DNA of 44,492 nt from Gammaproteobacteria bacterium UBA4421 (GCA_002389675.1 DGQF01000029.1:1042-45533), one strand, 5' to 3'; shown: positions 28,684 to 39,134, counted from the first letter of the stretch. Program-made: numbers and translations. Notes: a model not told the origin generated them from the sequence alone.

Positions 28684-29416
28684 CCGGTTGCTTTTCTTGC
28701 TGCTGTTTTGCTCGCTAGGCGTGATCAGCTTTACGGTTTGGACGGTCCTCGACCAACCCATCCGCGGCTATGTTATTGAGGGTGAACTGACGCCCAAAGC
28801 AAAAGATGAGTTGCAGCGTGCGCTATCTGAACACCCGGTCGATGGCATTTTATCAACTTCGCTGGCGGATTTAACCGACCGTGTTCGCTTGTTTCCTTGG
28901 GCGCGTCACGTGAGTCTGCGTCGCCTGTGGCCAGACCGTTTAGTGGTCAGCCTGCGCGCAGCGAATCCGGTTGTGCAATGGGGCGACAGCGAATATGTAT
29001 CGGCCTATGGAGATTTGATGTCGCTGCCCGATGTGTACCCACACTTACCCAAGTTTGAAGTGGCGCTGGCGACTCCGGTTGAAGCTATGCAGGTTTACTG
29101 GCTTTTGGATCAAATCTCGGCAGCCGATCAGATGACCTTAAGCGGTTTGCAGCAAGATCAGCAAGGCCACTGGACGGTGCGAGTGGCGCAGGGTCCTGAT
29201 GTCTTGTTGGGTGCCAAAGGGTTAAAGGGTCGAATGCAGCGGTACCTGCGGGTTCATCGCCAAGTATTGGCGTTAGCTGCGCATTCGGTGGATTACGTTG
29301 ATGCGAGGTACGACAACGGAGTGGCCGTGAAATATAGCGAGCAAGCGACAGCCGAATTATCCGCTTCGACCGTCGCCCGTCAAAGTAAATTTGCGTTTAG
29401 TCAAGGGAGCAAATGA
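28676..29416 (+). CDS. ftsQ: Cell division protein FtsQ
   Basis: FtsQ is a bitopic membrane protein that brings FtsL and FtsB to the divisome. The protein (246 residues) has a membrane helix at about 5-24, the POTRA domain (about 32-97, [19 protein letters not shown] to [18 protein letters not shown]) and the beta domain to about 215. The cytoplasmic tail is only about four residues (M-F-S-R); an in-frame stop at 28664-28666 rules out a longer start. It overlaps murC by eight bases and ftsA by four. Confidence 0.93.
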   Translation: MFSRLLFLLLFCSLGVISFTVWTVLDQPIRGYVIEGELTPKAKDELQRALSEHPVDGILSTSLADLTDRVRLFPWARHVSLRRLWPDRLVVSLRAANPVVQWGDSEYVSAYGDLMSLPDVYPHLPKFEVALATPVEAMQVYWLLDQISAADQMTLSGLQQDQQGHWTVRVAQGPDVLLGAKGLKGRMQRYLRVHRQVLALAAHSVDYVDARYDNGVAVKYSEQATAELSASTVARQSKFAFSQGSK

Positions 29417-30645
29417 TGGTGGCTGAAGCAGAATTGCAGAAAATTGTGGGATTGGACATTGGGACCAATAAGATTGCAGCGATCGTGGCCGAAGTCGATG
29501 TCGACGGTGCCCTGAATATCATAGGTATCGGGACGTATGCATCTCGTGGGCTGAAGAAAGGTGTGGTTGTAAATATCGAATCGACAGTCCAATCAATTCA
29601 GCGGGCGGTGGAAGAGGCGGAGCTAATGGCAGGCTGCTCCATCAGCGCAGTTTATGCTGGAATTGCGGGTAATCACATTGGTTCTTTAAATTCCCATGGC
29701 ATTGTTGCGGTCAGTGATCGCGAGGTGGTTCAGCAGGATGTTGACCGGGTGATTGACGCCGCCCAAGCAATGCCAATTCCTGCGGATCAAAATATCCTGC
29801 ATGTGCTCCCGCAAGAATACATTATTGATAGCCAAGAGGGCGTCAAAGAGCCTTTGGGCATGAGTGGCGTGCGGCTCGAGGCAAAGGTGCACATGGTGAC
29901 GTGTGCGGTAAATGCCAAGCAAAATATCGAAAAATGTATCGAGCGTTGCGGGTTGCAGGTGAGTGACGTCATCTTAGAACAGCTTGCTTCGAGTTACTCG
30001 GTTTTGACTGAAGATGAACGCGAGCTTGGTGTCTGTATTATTGATATTGGTGGCGGTACGACCGATATCGCGGTTTTTACTGGCGGCGCTATCAGACATA
30101 CCGCGGTTATTCCGATCGCAGGTGATCAAGTGACCAGTGATATCGCTCAGGCGTTGCGCACGCCGACCCAGAACGCGGAAGACATTAAGGTTAAGTATGC
30201 CTGTGCGCTTACTCAGCTGGCCCATGCGGGCGAAGTCATCAAAGTCCCCGGGGTAGGTGATAAACCGGCGCGAGAATTGTCCCGCCAAGCGCTCGCAGAA
30301 GTCGTGGAACCGCGCTATGCCGAATTGTTTTCATTGATACAGGCGGAGCTTCGACGCAGCGGCTTCGAAGAGTTGATTGCGGCGGGTATTGTGCTCACGG
30401 GCGGCGCGGCAAAGATGGAAGGTGTGATTGAGTTGGCGGAGGAGATTTTCCATATGCCAGTGAGCCTGGGGGTGCCGCGCAATGTGCCGGGGTTGAAAGA
30501 CATCATCCGTAATCCCGTATACGCAACAGGGGTTGGTCTCTTGATTTACGGATTAGAAAAGGAAGAAGAAAGGCCCTTGAGGCGCGGATACCGCTCTGGG
30601 TCGTTGTTTGGACGATTAAAAAAGTGGTTTGGTGAAAATTTCTAG
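29413..30645 (+). CDS. ftsA: Cell division protein FtsA
   Basis: FtsA is the actin-like protein that ties FtsZ filaments to the membrane. The 410-residue protein has IVGLDIGTNKIAAIVAEV near the start, the phosphate-binding CIIDIGGGTTDIAVFTGG, and GIVLTGGAAKMEG. The C-terminus GRLKKWFGENF is the amphipathic membrane-targeting helix. The start is ATG at 29413 (or 29416), overlapping the ftsQ stop. FtsZ follows after 14 bases. Confidence 0.97.
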   Translation: MMVAEAELQKIVGLDIGTNKIAAIVAEVDVDGALNIIGIGTYASRGLKKGVVVNIESTVQSIQRAVEEAELMAGCSISAVYAGIAGNHIGSLNSHGIVAVSDREVVQQDVDRVIDAAQAMPIPADQNILHVLPQEYIIDSQEGVKEPLGMSGVRLEAKVHMVTCAVNAKQNIEKCIERCGLQVSDVILEQLASSYSVLTEDERELGVCIIDIGGGTTDIAVFTGGAIRHTAVIPIAGDQVTSDIAQALRTPTQNAEDIKVKYACALTQLAHAGEVIKVPGVGDKPARELSRQALAEVVEPRYAELFSLIQAELRRSGFEELIAAGIVLTGGAAKMEGVIELAEEIFHMPVSLGVPRNVPGLKDIIRNPVYATGVGLLIYGLEKEEERPLRRGYRSGSLFGRLKKWFGENF

Positions 30646-30659
30646 TTGGAGAATTAACG

Positions 30660-31808
30660 ATGTTTGAATTGGTCGACAGTGCAATACAAAGTGCGGTTAT
30701 TAAGGTCATCGGGGTTGGTGGTGGCGGCGGTAATGCTGTTCAACATATGGTCAACCGTGGCGTTAATGGGGTCGATTTTGTAGTTGCAAATACGGACGCT
30801 CAAGCCCTTAAAAGCTTAGATGCCGAAACAACTTTACAAATTGGCGGTGGTATTACTAAAGGCCTGGGTGCGGGTGCTAACCCTGAGATAGGGCGAGCGG
30901 CGGCGATGGAAGATCGGGATCGAATAGCGGAAGTGTTATCCGGTGCAGACATGGTCTTTATTACGGCAGGCATGGGTGGCGGAACCGGCACAGGTGCAGC
31001 GCCTATTGTCGCGGAGGTAGCGCGCGAGCTGGATATTCTCACGGTAGCCGTGGTCACTAAACCGTTCAATTTTGAAAAGCGCCGTCACGCGGCGGACGCG
31101 GGTCTACTAGAGCTTGCGCAACACGTGGACTCTTTGATTACGATTCCAAATGAAAAGCTATTGGCTGTGTTGGGTGAACGTACCTCAATGCTAGATGCAT
31201 TTGCTGCGGCCAATGACGTTCTTTGGGGTGCTGTGCAGGGAATCGCGGATCTGATTATTCGTCCGGGGATGATCAATGTGGACTTTGCCGATGTGCGTAC
31301 GGTGATGTCTGAGATGGGGATGGCGATGATGGGCACGGGCCGAGCCAGTGGTGAAAACCGAGCCTGTGAAGCCGCCGAAGCTGCCATTCGCTCTCCATTG
31401 CTTGAGGATGTTGACCTGCAGGGAGCGCGAGGGATTTTGGTGAATGTGACTGCAGGGCCAGATCTGAATATCGGCGAATTTACGGATGTGGGCAATATTA
31501 TCGAGGAATTTGCCTCTTCTTCCGCGACGGTTGTCGTCGGTACTGTCATTGACCCTGAAATGGGTGACGAGTTGAAAGTAACGGTGGTCGCGACGGGATT
31601 AGGGGAGCTTGAAATTCCCAGTGTTGTTGTCGATAACTCACCGGGTCAACCGTCCCCGCGGGGCGATATTGATTACGGAGAGCTGGATGGGCCTGCTTTT
31701 AGGCGAAATCCGTCTGTTGGTTCGCGAGAAAAACCTGCGGCACCCACCGACAGCTCCGACGCCAATTATTTGGACATTCCGGCTTTCTTGCGGCGCCAGG
31801 CGGATTGA
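30660..31808 (+). CDS. ftsZ: Cell division GTPase FtsZ
   Basis: FtsZ is the tubulin-like GTPase that forms the cytokinetic ring. The GTP-binding signature GGGTGTG is at 106-112, the T7 synergy loop NVDFADVRTVM lies near 205, and the C-terminal conserved peptide YLDIPAFLRRQ (about 370-380) is the docking site for FtsA and ZipA. The 382-residue length and short linker are normal. A TTGGAG ribosome site precedes the ATG. In most relatives lpxC follows; here only 242 bases separate it from the opposite-strand dciA. Confidence 0.98.
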   Translation: MFELVDSAIQSAVIKVIGVGGGGGNAVQHMVNRGVNGVDFVVANTDAQALKSLDAETTLQIGGGITKGLGAGANPEIGRAAAMEDRDRIAEVLSGADMVFITAGMGGGTGTGAAPIVAEVARELDILTVAVVTKPFNFEKRRHAADAGLLELAQHVDSLITIPNEKLLAVLGERTSMLDAFAAANDVLWGAVQGIADLIIRPGMINVDFADVRTVMSEMGMAMMGTGRASGENRACEAAEAAIRSPLLEDVDLQGARGILVNVTAGPDLNIGEFTDVGNIIEEFASSSATVVVGTVIDPEMGDELKVTVVATGLGELEIPSVVVDNSPGQPSPRGDIDYGELDGPAFRRNPSVGSREKPAAPTDSSDANYLDIPAFLRRQAD

Positions 31809-32050
31809 GGGTAGGCTCAGTCGATGGACTCGCTTAGCTATCAGGTGATGATGAAAAGTGGGGTCTTTGCGGCTGATCCTCTCAACAGGGAGGCATGGGT
31901 GAAGGCCTGTGCTGGCCAACGCTGCGGGCGTCGGTTCAGGTCGGATGAGTGATTGCTCGTAGGATTTATGAACGCTGATGGCTCGTTTCGTTTGTTATGC
32001 GCAACACCGCGCATTGGCTCACATTAACCTTGTGTATCTCGTGTAAGCAT

Positions 32051-32362
32051 TCAGGCTTGATTAGAGACCCGTAGTTTGAAGTCGGTAGTGTGTTTAAAAT
32101 TCGCCAACAGCTGGAGGTTGGGTAATTTTTCCGGAAGCAGGAACCTCAGTCGGGTGGCGGCGGCGGCGCTGGTGCACAGCAGATAAATGTGGGGTCCTTT
32201 GATATCGGTCACTTCGACCTCATAACACAACGGGGGCTCAATAAACGCGCGTAATTCTGCGGTCCACTGTTTTTGATTCGAAGAGGTTTTCAGAAGTCTT
32301 TGCAAAGGCGTGAACTGGTTGTGGCTTTCGTTAAGCAGATCCTCTATTTTACGAGAACTCAT
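32051..32362 (-). CDS. dciA: DUF721 protein, probable DnaB helicase loader DciA
   Basis: The 103-residue protein belongs to the DUF721 family, whose DciA members load the replicative helicase DnaB in bacteria without DnaC. The order here, opposite to its neighbours and between the ftsZ region and the M23 peptidase/secA, is the same as for P. aeruginosa dciA. The C-terminal part VEVTDIKGPHIYLLCTSAAAATRLRFLL matches the KH-like domain; the N-terminal part starts KIEDLLNES. The function is inferred from family and position. Confidence 0.8.
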   Translation of the reverse strand: MSSRKIEDLLNESHNQFTPLQRLLKTSSNQKQWTAELRAFIEPPLCYEVEVTDIKGPHIYLLCTSAAAATRLRFLLPEKLPNLQLLANFKHTTDFKLRVSNQA

Positions 32363-32496
32363 GGTGGTGCCTCCGATTCGCGCCTACGACTAAGCGCATG
32401 ATAGACAAGGTTAACAGACAGGACCGGGTGTATGGCAGTTTTACAGGCGCAGATTTCGACTCGTTTGGCGTGGTGCCATAGACCTTAAAGAACAGT

Positions 32497-33408
32497 ATGA
32501 AGATCATATTTATTCATTCAACAGGTGCTCAACGCACATTCAGCCTGACCCGCACCGGCTCAATTGTGTTGGCGTCAGCGTTCTTTGTGATCATAGCCGC
32601 GGGCGGTTTTGTGTTGGGCGGACATGTCCCGCAGACGTCCGCCGGAACGGAGGCCGTCGCACAGTGGCGAGCCAAGCTGGGCGCGCAGCAGGATCAAGTT
32701 AAGCAAATTAAACGTAGGCGCGAAGCTCAAAACGCCGCGATTGGTCGCCAGCTGGCGCAGATGCAGGCCCGTTTGTTGCGTATGGAAGCCATGGGCGCCC
32801 GCATGGCGCAGGTCGCGGAGTTACCCGCGGGGGAATTTGATTTCAATCTTCCGCCAGCACTGGGTGGACCGGCCGACGTGAATGAGCACGCCTTAAGTTG
32901 GCAGGATCTTTCGCTGGAGCTCTCCCAACTCGCTAGTCAGATTAAGCGCCGTGAACTAGAGTTGGAAATTCTCGGTGGCGTCATATCCGATGAAGAAACT
33001 GGGGAAATGTCGCTGGTACGGGGTCGGCCCGTGACTTGGGGTTGGTTGTCTTCGCCCTATGGCCAGCGTGTTGACCCCATTAGTGGCCAGACAGCTTGGC
33101 ATGCAGGTGTCGATTTTGCGGGACATGAAGGATCAGCCGTAATAGCGGTTGCCAGCGGTGTCGTGACGTTTGCGGGCGAGCGCTCGGGTTATGGCCAACT
33201 TGTTGAGGTGAGTCATCCAAATGGGTATATGACTCGCTATGCGCATCATAAATCGTTATCGGTTCAGGTCGGTGACGTGGTGAAGAAAGGCGAAACCTTA
33301 GGCTTGATGGGGAGCAGCGGCCGGTCCACGGGTCCGCATGTACACTTTGAAGTGCTCAAAAGCGGGCGCAATATGGACCCGGCAAACTACGTAACTTCAC
33401 GTTACTAG
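32497..33408 (+). CDS. M23 family (LytM-type) peptidoglycan endopeptidase, membrane anchored
   Basis: The N-terminus has a membrane helix (about 22-42), then a basic, helical, coiled-coil-like stretch (about 54-107) and a LytM/M23 domain (about 178-298). The zinc and catalytic residues are present: H202 and D206 in HAGVDF, H250 in RYAHH, and H281 and H283 in GPHVHFEV, so it is likely an active D,D-endopeptidase rather than a degenerate activator. Its place between dciA and secA is as in Pseudomonas, where the homologue is uncharacterised. It may cut periplasmic crosslinks during growth. Confidence 0.88.
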   Translation: MKIIFIHSTGAQRTFSLTRTGSIVLASAFFVIIAAGGFVLGGHVPQTSAGTEAVAQWRAKLGAQQDQVKQIKRRREAQNAAIGRQLAQMQARLLRMEAMGARMAQVAELPAGEFDFNLPPALGGPADVNEHALSWQDLSLELSQLASQIKRRELELEILGGVISDEETGEMSLVRGRPVTWGWLSSPYGQRVDPISGQTAWHAGVDFAGHEGSAVIAVASGVVTFAGERSGYGQLVEVSHPNGYMTRYAHHKSLSVQVGDVVKKGETLGLMGSSGRSTGPHVHFEVLKSGRNMDPANYVTSRY

Positions 33409-33478
33409 CACAATTCGTTTTTCCTCAAGGCCCCAGTGCCGCTACAATAAGGGTCTCTAAAACAATACGTAAGTCTCT

Positions 33479-36229
33479 ATGGCTAACATTTTCACCGCCC
33501 TTTTTGGAACCAAAAATGGCCGCGAACTCAAGCGGATGGGCAAAATTGTCAATCGCATCAACGAGCTAGAAGTAGAATTCAACAGCGAGACCGATCTGTT
33601 GGCCAAAACGGAAGCTTTTAGAGGCCGGTTGGCCGCTGGCGAGACCCTGGACGATCTCTTGCCGGAAGCTTTTGCGGCAGTTCGTGAAGCGGCGAAACGC
33701 ACCAAAGATATGCGCCATTTTGACGCTCAGCTAATAGGCGGTATTACCCTGCACGAAGGCCGAATCGCAGAGATGCGGACCGGTGAGGGGAAAACGTTAA
33801 TGGCCACACTCCCATGCTATTTAAATGCACTTGGAGGCCAAGGGGTGCATGTGGTTACGGTAAACGATTATCTGGCGCGTCGTGATGCGATGTGGATGGG
33901 AGAGATCTACGCTGAACTGGGTATGACGGTTGGCATTGTGCAATCCAATCAAGAACCGCAGAGCAAGCGCGAGGCCTATGCCGCTGATATTACTTACGGT
34001 ACGAACAATGAGTATGGGTTTGATTATTTACGCGACAACATGGCATTCACTCTGGAAGATCGATTTCAGAGAGGATTAAATTTTGCCGTTGTTGATGAAG
34101 TAGACTCCATTTTAATTGACGAAGCCCGTACGCCCTTGATTATTTCTGGGTCGGCTAACGAGAGCACCCAGCTTTACGTCACCATTAACAAGTTAGCACC
34201 GAAGTTGGAGCAGCAAGAATTTCTTGAACAAACGCGTATGTTTGGTGAGGAAGAAATTGCACCCACGGGTGATTTCATGGTCGACGAGAAAAATCGTCAG
34301 GTTGAACTTACCGAACTGGGCCACCAGAAAATTGAAGAAGAGCTCATTCGGTTGAAGCTCCTTGAAGACGGGGACAGCCTTTACTCTGCGGGTAACCTCA
34401 ATTTGTTGCATCACGTGCACGCGGCGCTTAAAGCGCATTTTTTGTTCAAGCGTGACGTCGATTACATGATCACCAATAGGGAGATTGTAATCGTGGATGA
34501 GCATACTGGACGAGCAATGCCGGGCCGCCGTTGGTCTGAAGGTATTCATCAGGCGATAGAAGCAAAAGAAGGAGTGGAGATACAAAATGAGAGCCAAACT
34601 TTGGCCTCAACCACGTTCCAGAACTATTTCCGGATGTATGACAAGCTCTCGGGTATGACGGGTACGGCTGACACGGAAGCGTTTGAGTTTCAGCAGATTT
34701 ATGGGTTGGACGTGGTCGTCATCCCGACGCATAAGCCAATGATCAGAGACGATCAAAACGATTTGATTTTTTTGACGCTGCCCGAGAAATTCGACGCCAT
34801 TGTCGAAGATATCTCTGGACGAATCGAGCGGGGCCAGCCGGTTCTGGTCGGCACAGCCTCAATTGAGTCCTCAGAAATACTTTCAAAAGAATTGAAGCGC
34901 CGTAAAGTGGACCACAGTGTCTTGAATGCCAAGCAGCATGAGCGTGAGGCCGACATCATTGCCGATGCGGGTCGGCCTGGCGTGGTGACTATCGCCACGA
35001 ACATGGCGGGACGCGGTACGGATATCGTGCTGGGTGGGAATTTAGACGCAGATCTAGCTAGAGCTGCTGCCACCTCCGAAGCCGACAAGAATAAGATTAT
35101 GCAGGCCTGGCAAGCGCGTCATGATCAAGTAATTGCAGCGGGTGGGTTGCACATAATAGGAACAGAGCGTCACGAATCCAGACGCATAGATAACCAATTG
35201 CGAGGTCGTTCGGGGCGCCAAGGGGACGCGGGGTCGAGTCGCTTTTACTTATCTATGGAAGATAATCTGATGCGCATTTTTGCGTCAGAACGTGTGCGCA
35301 CAATGATGCAGTCCTTGGGGATGGAACAAGGGGAAGCGATAGAGCATCGATTTGTCGATCGCTCGATTGAGAACGCTCAACGCAAGGTTGAGGGCCATAA
35401 TTTTGATATACGTAAAAATTTGTTGGAGTACGACGACGTCTCCAATGACCAGCGCCAGATAATTTACCGGCAACGCCGTGACTTGATGGCACACTCTGAC
35501 ATATCGGAAACAATAGAAGGGCTGCGAGAGGAGGTTGTTTTTGATCTGCTGGCGCAATACATACCGCCGGAAAGTCTTGAGGAGCAGTGGGATGTTGCCG
35601 GTTTGGAAGGAGCGCTGGCGACCGATTTTGGATCACAACAGCCGGTTGCTCGCTGGCTCGCCGAGGAAGAAAACCTTGACGAAGAGCAGTTACGGGAGCG
35701 GGTGATCAGTCAGATTGAGCAGGAGTATCAGGCTAAAGAGGTTGAGTGGAAATCTCTCAACGTCGATATGCGCCTTGTTGAAAAACAAATTATGTTGCAG
35801 GTTCTTGATTCTCGCTGGAAAGAACATCTAGCAACAATGGATCATTTGCGGCAGGGGATTCACCTGCGCGCGTATGCGCAGAAACAGCCTAAACAGGAGT
35901 ATAAGCGTGAGGCCTTTGAACTGTTTCAAGAGCTACTTTTCAACATAAAACTCGATGTGGTCCGAATGTTGTCACGTGTGCAAATGGAGCGGCCGGAGGA
36001 TATGGAAGCTCAAGAGCGGGCGCGGCGTGAGGCCGCGACGACTGACATGAATTTCCAGCACGCCAATGCATCTGCGTTGACAACAACGTCCTCCCAAGAT
36101 GGGGCGCCGCCGGAGCCTGCCATGCGGGGCGAAACGTTTGTTCGCGAGGAGAAAAAGGTGGGTCGAAATGAGCCTTGTCCCTGTGGTTCAGGCAAGAAGT
36201 TTAAGCAATGCCACGGCCAAGTGGTTTAG
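33479..36229 (+). CDS. secA: Protein translocase ATPase SecA
   Basis: SecA drives preproteins through SecYEG. The 916-residue protein has Walker A TGEGKT at 101-106, the [19 protein letters not shown] segment in NBD1, [18 protein letters not shown], the helicase motif [15 protein letters not shown] and the [18 protein letters not shown] helical region. The C-terminal zinc finger is intact, with ligands C900, C902, C911 and H912 in [13 protein letters not shown], which contacts SecB. No secM-like arrest gene is present upstream. Confidence 0.98.
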   Translation: MANIFTALFGTKNGRELKRMGKIVNRINELEVEFNSETDLLAKTEAFRGRLAAGETLDDLLPEAFAAVREAAKRTKDMRHFDAQLIGGITLHEGRIAEMRTGEGKTLMATLPCYLNALGGQGVHVVTVNDYLARRDAMWMGEIYAELGMTVGIVQSNQEPQSKREAYAADITYGTNNEYGFDYLRDNMAFTLEDRFQRGLNFAVVDEVDSILIDEARTPLIISGSANESTQLYVTINKLAPKLEQQEFLEQTRMFGEEEIAPTGDFMVDEKNRQVELTELGHQKIEEELIRLKLLEDGDSLYSAGNLNLLHHVHAALKAHFLFKRDVDYMITNREIVIVDEHTGRAMPGRRWSEGIHQAIEAKEGVEIQNESQTLASTTFQNYFRMYDKLSGMTGTADTEAFEFQQIYGLDVVVIPTHKPMIRDDQNDLIFLTLPEKFDAIVEDISGRIERGQPVLVGTASIESSEILSKELKRRKVDHSVLNAKQHEREADIIADAGRPGVVTIATNMAGRGTDIVLGGNLDADLARAAATSEADKNKIMQAWQARHDQVIAAGGLHIIGTERHESRRIDNQLRGRSGRQGDAGSSRFYLSMEDNLMRIFASERVRTMMQSLGMEQGEAIEHRFVDRSIENAQRKVEGHNFDIRKNLLEYDDVSNDQRQIIYRQRRDLMAHSDISETIEGLREEVVFDLLAQYIPPESLEEQWDVAGLEGALATDFGSQQPVARWLAEEENLDEEQLRERVISQIEQEYQAKEVEWKSLNVDMRLVEKQIMLQVLDSRWKEHLATMDHLRQGIHLRAYAQKQPKQEYKREAFELFQELLFNIKLDVVRMLSRVQMERPEDMEAQERARREAATTDMNFQHANASALTTTSSQDGAPPEPAMRGETFVREEKKVGRNEPCPCGSGKKFKQCHGQVV

Positions 36230-36244
36230 CGCAAGGGGCTTTGC

Positions 36245-37459
36245 GTGGCGGTAAATTTACATGATGCTGCTGACTTGCGAGCTGTGCCGGGTGTGCGGAT
36301 TGCGAGCGCACCTGCCGGGATAAAACAAAACCTTCGTGATGATCTTGCGTTGTTCGAATTCTGCCCGGGAACCCAGATTGCAGGGGTTTATACGCAATCA
36401 CACTTTGCGGCTGCGCCGGTGCAATTGGCGCGGCAGCGGCAGTCGACCAGCCGCTCTTGGGTGGTGAATAGTGGCAATGCTAATGCCGCAACGGGCGCGC
36501 CGGGTTTAGAGGATGCGCATGCAGTTTGTAGGCAAGTTGCGCGATTATTAGACATATCCGAGGTTCAGGTGCAGCCGTTTTCGACAGGTGTGATCGGTGA
36601 ACGCCTGCCAGTTGCACAGATCAACGGCGCTTTGGAGAAAGCTGCTGCAGGCTTGAACGAGGATGGTTGGTTGTCCGCGGCCCGCGCAATTATGACAACC
36701 GACACCGTTGTCAAAGGCTACTCACTGCAGTGTGAACTCGATGGGGAAACGATTACCCTCACCGGAATAGCCAAAGGTTCTGGCATGATAAAACCAGATA
36801 TGGCCACTATGTTGGCTTATGTGGCCTGCGATGCTCATGTCACTTATGAGGCAGCGCAGCATTTGGTGAGTGATGCGGCGATGCAGAGTTTCAATCGCAT
36901 TACGGTGGATGGTGATACCTCGACTAACGACTGTTTTATGTTTGCCGCAACCGGTTGTGCGGATCATCAGGTGATTAATGGGCGCGAACATCCTAATTAT
37001 TTTGTTCTGTTGCGGGCTTTGATTGAGCTCAGTCGACTGTTGGCACAGGCTATTGTTCGAGATGGAGAGGGTGCCACTAAGTTTGTGACAATTTGTGTTC
37101 GCGGAGGGCGATCCAGTGACGATTGTTTGAGCGTGGCCTATACAATTGCGGAATCGCCATTGGTGAAGACGGCGCTGTTTGCGGGCGATGCAAATTGGGG
37201 TCGCTTTTGCATGGCAATAGGTCGTGCGCCTGTGCCGGGGTTAAACCCTGATAAAGTGCAGTTGTTTTTAGATGATGTTCAAGTCGCTGAAGGTGGGCTG
37301 ATGGCCTCTGATTATACCGACGCTCGGGGTAGCGCCGTTTTAGCTCAGGACGAATTTGTCATCACAATAGATCTGGGTCTTGGCGTTAGCTCGGAGACCC
37401 TCTGGACGACAGACCTGTCTTACGAATATGTCCGCATAAACGCAGAATATCGCAGCTGA
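36245..37459 (+). CDS. argJ: Bifunctional ornithine acetyltransferase / N-acetylglutamate synthase ArgJ
   Basis: ArgJ moves the acetyl group from N-acetylornithine to glutamate in the cyclic arginine pathway. The proenzyme cleaves itself before the nucleophile T188 in KGSGMIKPDMATML; the residue before M-A-T-M-L is P-D instead of the common P-N. Other segments are WVVNSGNANAATG, FSTGVIGERLP and the C-terminal DYTDARGSAVLAQDEFVI. The GTG start lies 15 bases after secA. The 404-residue length is standard. secA-argJ adjacency matches Pseudomonas. Confidence 0.95.
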   Translation: MAVNLHDAADLRAVPGVRIASAPAGIKQNLRDDLALFEFCPGTQIAGVYTQSHFAAAPVQLARQRQSTSRSWVVNSGNANAATGAPGLEDAHAVCRQVARLLDISEVQVQPFSTGVIGERLPVAQINGALEKAAAGLNEDGWLSAARAIMTTDTVVKGYSLQCELDGETITLTGIAKGSGMIKPDMATMLAYVACDAHVTYEAAQHLVSDAAMQSFNRITVDGDTSTNDCFMFAATGCADHQVINGREHPNYFVLLRALIELSRLLAQAIVRDGEGATKFVTICVRGGRSSDDCLSVAYTIAESPLVKTALFAGDANWGRFCMAIGRAPVPGLNPDKVQLFLDDVQVAEGGLMASDYTDARGSAVLAQDEFVITIDLGLGVSSETLWTTDLSYEYVRINAEYRS

Positions 37460-37479
37460 TCCTGTCTTTTTTACTATAT

Positions 37480-37671
37480 CTAAGATAAGTCGTCTGAATT
37501 GACACCTTCATAGTTGGCATCGCCAACAATTTGATGCTCTTCATTTGCCCATGCCCCGAGATCAATCAGCTTGCATCGTTCGGAGCAAAAGGGGCGAGAT
37601 GGGTTTTGTGTGCTCCAGATCGAACTGGTTTTGCAAGTTGGGCACTGAATTATACGAGAGGTTTCTGACAT
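37480..37671 (-). CDS. yacG: Zinc-binding DNA gyrase inhibitor YacG
   Basis: YacG is a small zinc-finger protein reported to inhibit DNA gyrase. The 63-residue frame has the four cysteines C10, C13, C29 and C33 in C-P-T-C and F-C-S-E-R-C-K, then [14 protein letters not shown], which is diagnostic. It overlaps the end of coaE by 22 bases, and yacG near coaE and pilD is a common pairing in gammaproteobacteria. It ends 20 bases from the convergent argJ stop. Confidence 0.93.
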   Translation of the reverse strand: MSETSRIIQCPTCKTSSIWSTQNPSRPFCSERCKLIDLGAWANEEHQIVGDANYEGVNSDDLS

Positions 37672-38261
37672 AGCTGCTCATAGATATTGTGGAGATGGTC
37701 GACGTCCTGCGCCAGTTGGCTGCGGGATTGGTCGTTAACGATAATATCATCTGCCGCCTCTAATCTGCTTTTTCGATCAAGCTGGGCGCGCATAATGTTC
37801 TGCACTTGTTCCGGCGTATTGTTGTCGCGTGCGGTGGTCCGAGCGAGCTGCAGAGCTTCGGGCACGTCGATCACTAAAACGCGATCGCACCAATGGTTTT
37901 GACGCGTCTCGATGAGTAAGGGATTGACCAAAACCACATAGGCTGAGCTAGCCTGGGCAATATGTGTTTTTAGGTAATTTGTAATTAATGGGTGTAATAG
38001 CTGTTGCAGCCACTGACGTTTGTTGGTGTCTGCAAAGACTACGTGCCGCAAAGCGCTGCGGTTCAGGTGCTTGTCGTCGTTGAGCATGGTTTGCCCAAAA
38101 TAGTCGACTATTTGGGATAACGCGGTGGTCCCGGGCTCAACCACTGCCCGGCTTGCGATGTCCGCATCAACACACGCAATGCCGTGGGCAGCAAAACGCT
38201 CGGCAGCGGCACTTTTGCCACTGCCAATCCCACCGGTAAGGCCCACTAGATATTTTCTCAT
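37650..38261 (-). CDS. coaE: Dephospho-CoA kinase CoaE
   Basis: CoaE phosphorylates the ribose 3'-hydroxyl of dephospho-CoA, the last step of CoA synthesis. The P-loop GGIGSGKS is at 10-17 of a 203-residue protein; [13 protein letters not shown] and [10 protein letters not shown] further along are typical CoaE motifs. It starts nine bases after pilD ends and overlaps yacG, so pilBCD-coaE-yacG forms one run of genes in the same direction. Confidence 0.95.
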   Translation of the reverse strand: MRKYLVGLTGGIGSGKSAAAERFAAHGIACVDADIASRAVVEPGTTALSQIVDYFGQTMLNDDKHLNRSALRHVVFADTNKRQWLQQLLHPLITNYLKTHIAQASSAYVVLVNPLLIETRQNHWCDRVLVIDVPEALQLARTTARDNNTPEQVQNIMRAQLDRKSRLEAADDIIVNDQSRSQLAQDVDHLHNIYEQLCQKPLV

Positions 38262-38270
38262 GTGTATTGT

Positions 38271-39134
38271 TTAGAGTAGAAAAAAACCTAAAACGGTATC
38301 ACGAAAGACGAGGGTTACCCAGCCTGCAATGGCTAGAAACGGCCCAAAAGCGATTGCCTGGGAGGTGGTATGTTGGCCGCGAAGAATTTGCCACAGCCCA
38401 TAAAACAGGCCAAGTGCTGCAGCAATTAAAATTATGCTGGGCAAGGCCTGCCAGCCCGTCCACGCGCCCAAAGCTGCCAGCAGTTTGAAATCCCCGTAGC
38501 CCATGCCCTCTTTGTGAGTGATAAGTTTGAACAGCCAATAAATACCCCACAAAAAAAGGTATCCAACCATCGCGCCGGTAACAGCATCGATGAGTGGCAC
38601 TGTGGTACTTAAAAAGCCGTTGGCCAATAGACCCAACCACAATAGCGGATAGGTGATCTGATCAGGCAGTAGTTGATGGTCAAAATCGATAAACGTTGCC
38701 GCGATGAGCATCCAGGTCAGGATACAAATAAATAATCCAAGCGTGGTGAAGCCAAAGTTGCTGATTACCATCATTGAGATGATGGCGGTGATTAGCTCGA
38801 CCGCGGGATAGCGCCGTGGGATTGAATTTTTACAGCCCGCACATTTCCCTCTCAACATGCACCAGCTTATGACCGGTATGTTCTCCCATAGCCTTATCTG
38901 GCGTTCGCAGCGAGGGCATCGGGAGCGAGGTATGGCGAGGTTGAATGGCGTGCCATGGGTGTTTTCTTGCGGTTCAATTGAGAGCATTGCCCGTGCTTCT
39001 TGTGCCCAATTGTTTTGCAACATAATGGGCAATCGATGAATGACCACGTTCAAAAAGCTGCCGACACACAAAAATGTCCATAGTAGGCACAGGGCGCCGA
39101 TATAACCGTAGGTCATGATCAGGTCTACAGACAC
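38271..39134 (-). CDS. pilD: Prepilin peptidase / N-methyltransferase PilD
   Basis: PilD cleaves the leader of type IV prepilins and methylates the new N-terminal phenylalanine, at the inner membrane. The 287-residue protein has about eight membrane helices, the two zinc-type cysteine pairs C73/C76 and C98/C101 in the cytoplasmic domain, and the catalytic aspartates in FIDFDHQLLPD (D150, D152) and GYGDFK (D215). An ATG six codons downstream is an alternative start. It begins 15 bases after pilC ends. Confidence 0.95.
   Translation of the reverse strand: MSVDLIMTYGYIGALCLLWTFLCVGSFLNVVIHRLPIMLQNNWAQEARAMLSIEPQENTHGTPFNLAIPRSRCPRCERQIRLWENIPVISWCMLRGKCAGCKNSIPRRYPAVELITAIISMMVISNFGFTTLGLFICILTWMLIAATFIDFDHQLLPDQITYPLLWLGLLANGFLSTTVPLIDAVTGAMVGYLFLWGIYWLFKLITHKEGMGYGDFKLLAALGAWTGWQALPSIILIAAALGLFYGLWQILRGQHTTSQAIAFGPFLAIAGWVTLVFRDTVLGFFLL

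Noticed and set aside
31085..31549. 154-residue minus-strand frame inside ftsZ
   Set aside because: It mirrors the conserved ftsZ coding strand and is rich in Ser/Pro/Ala in the way typical of reverse-strand shadows.
33452..33480. Repeated GTCTCTA before secA
   Set aside because: Two seven-base copies 21 bases apart are too short to call a regulatory repeat.
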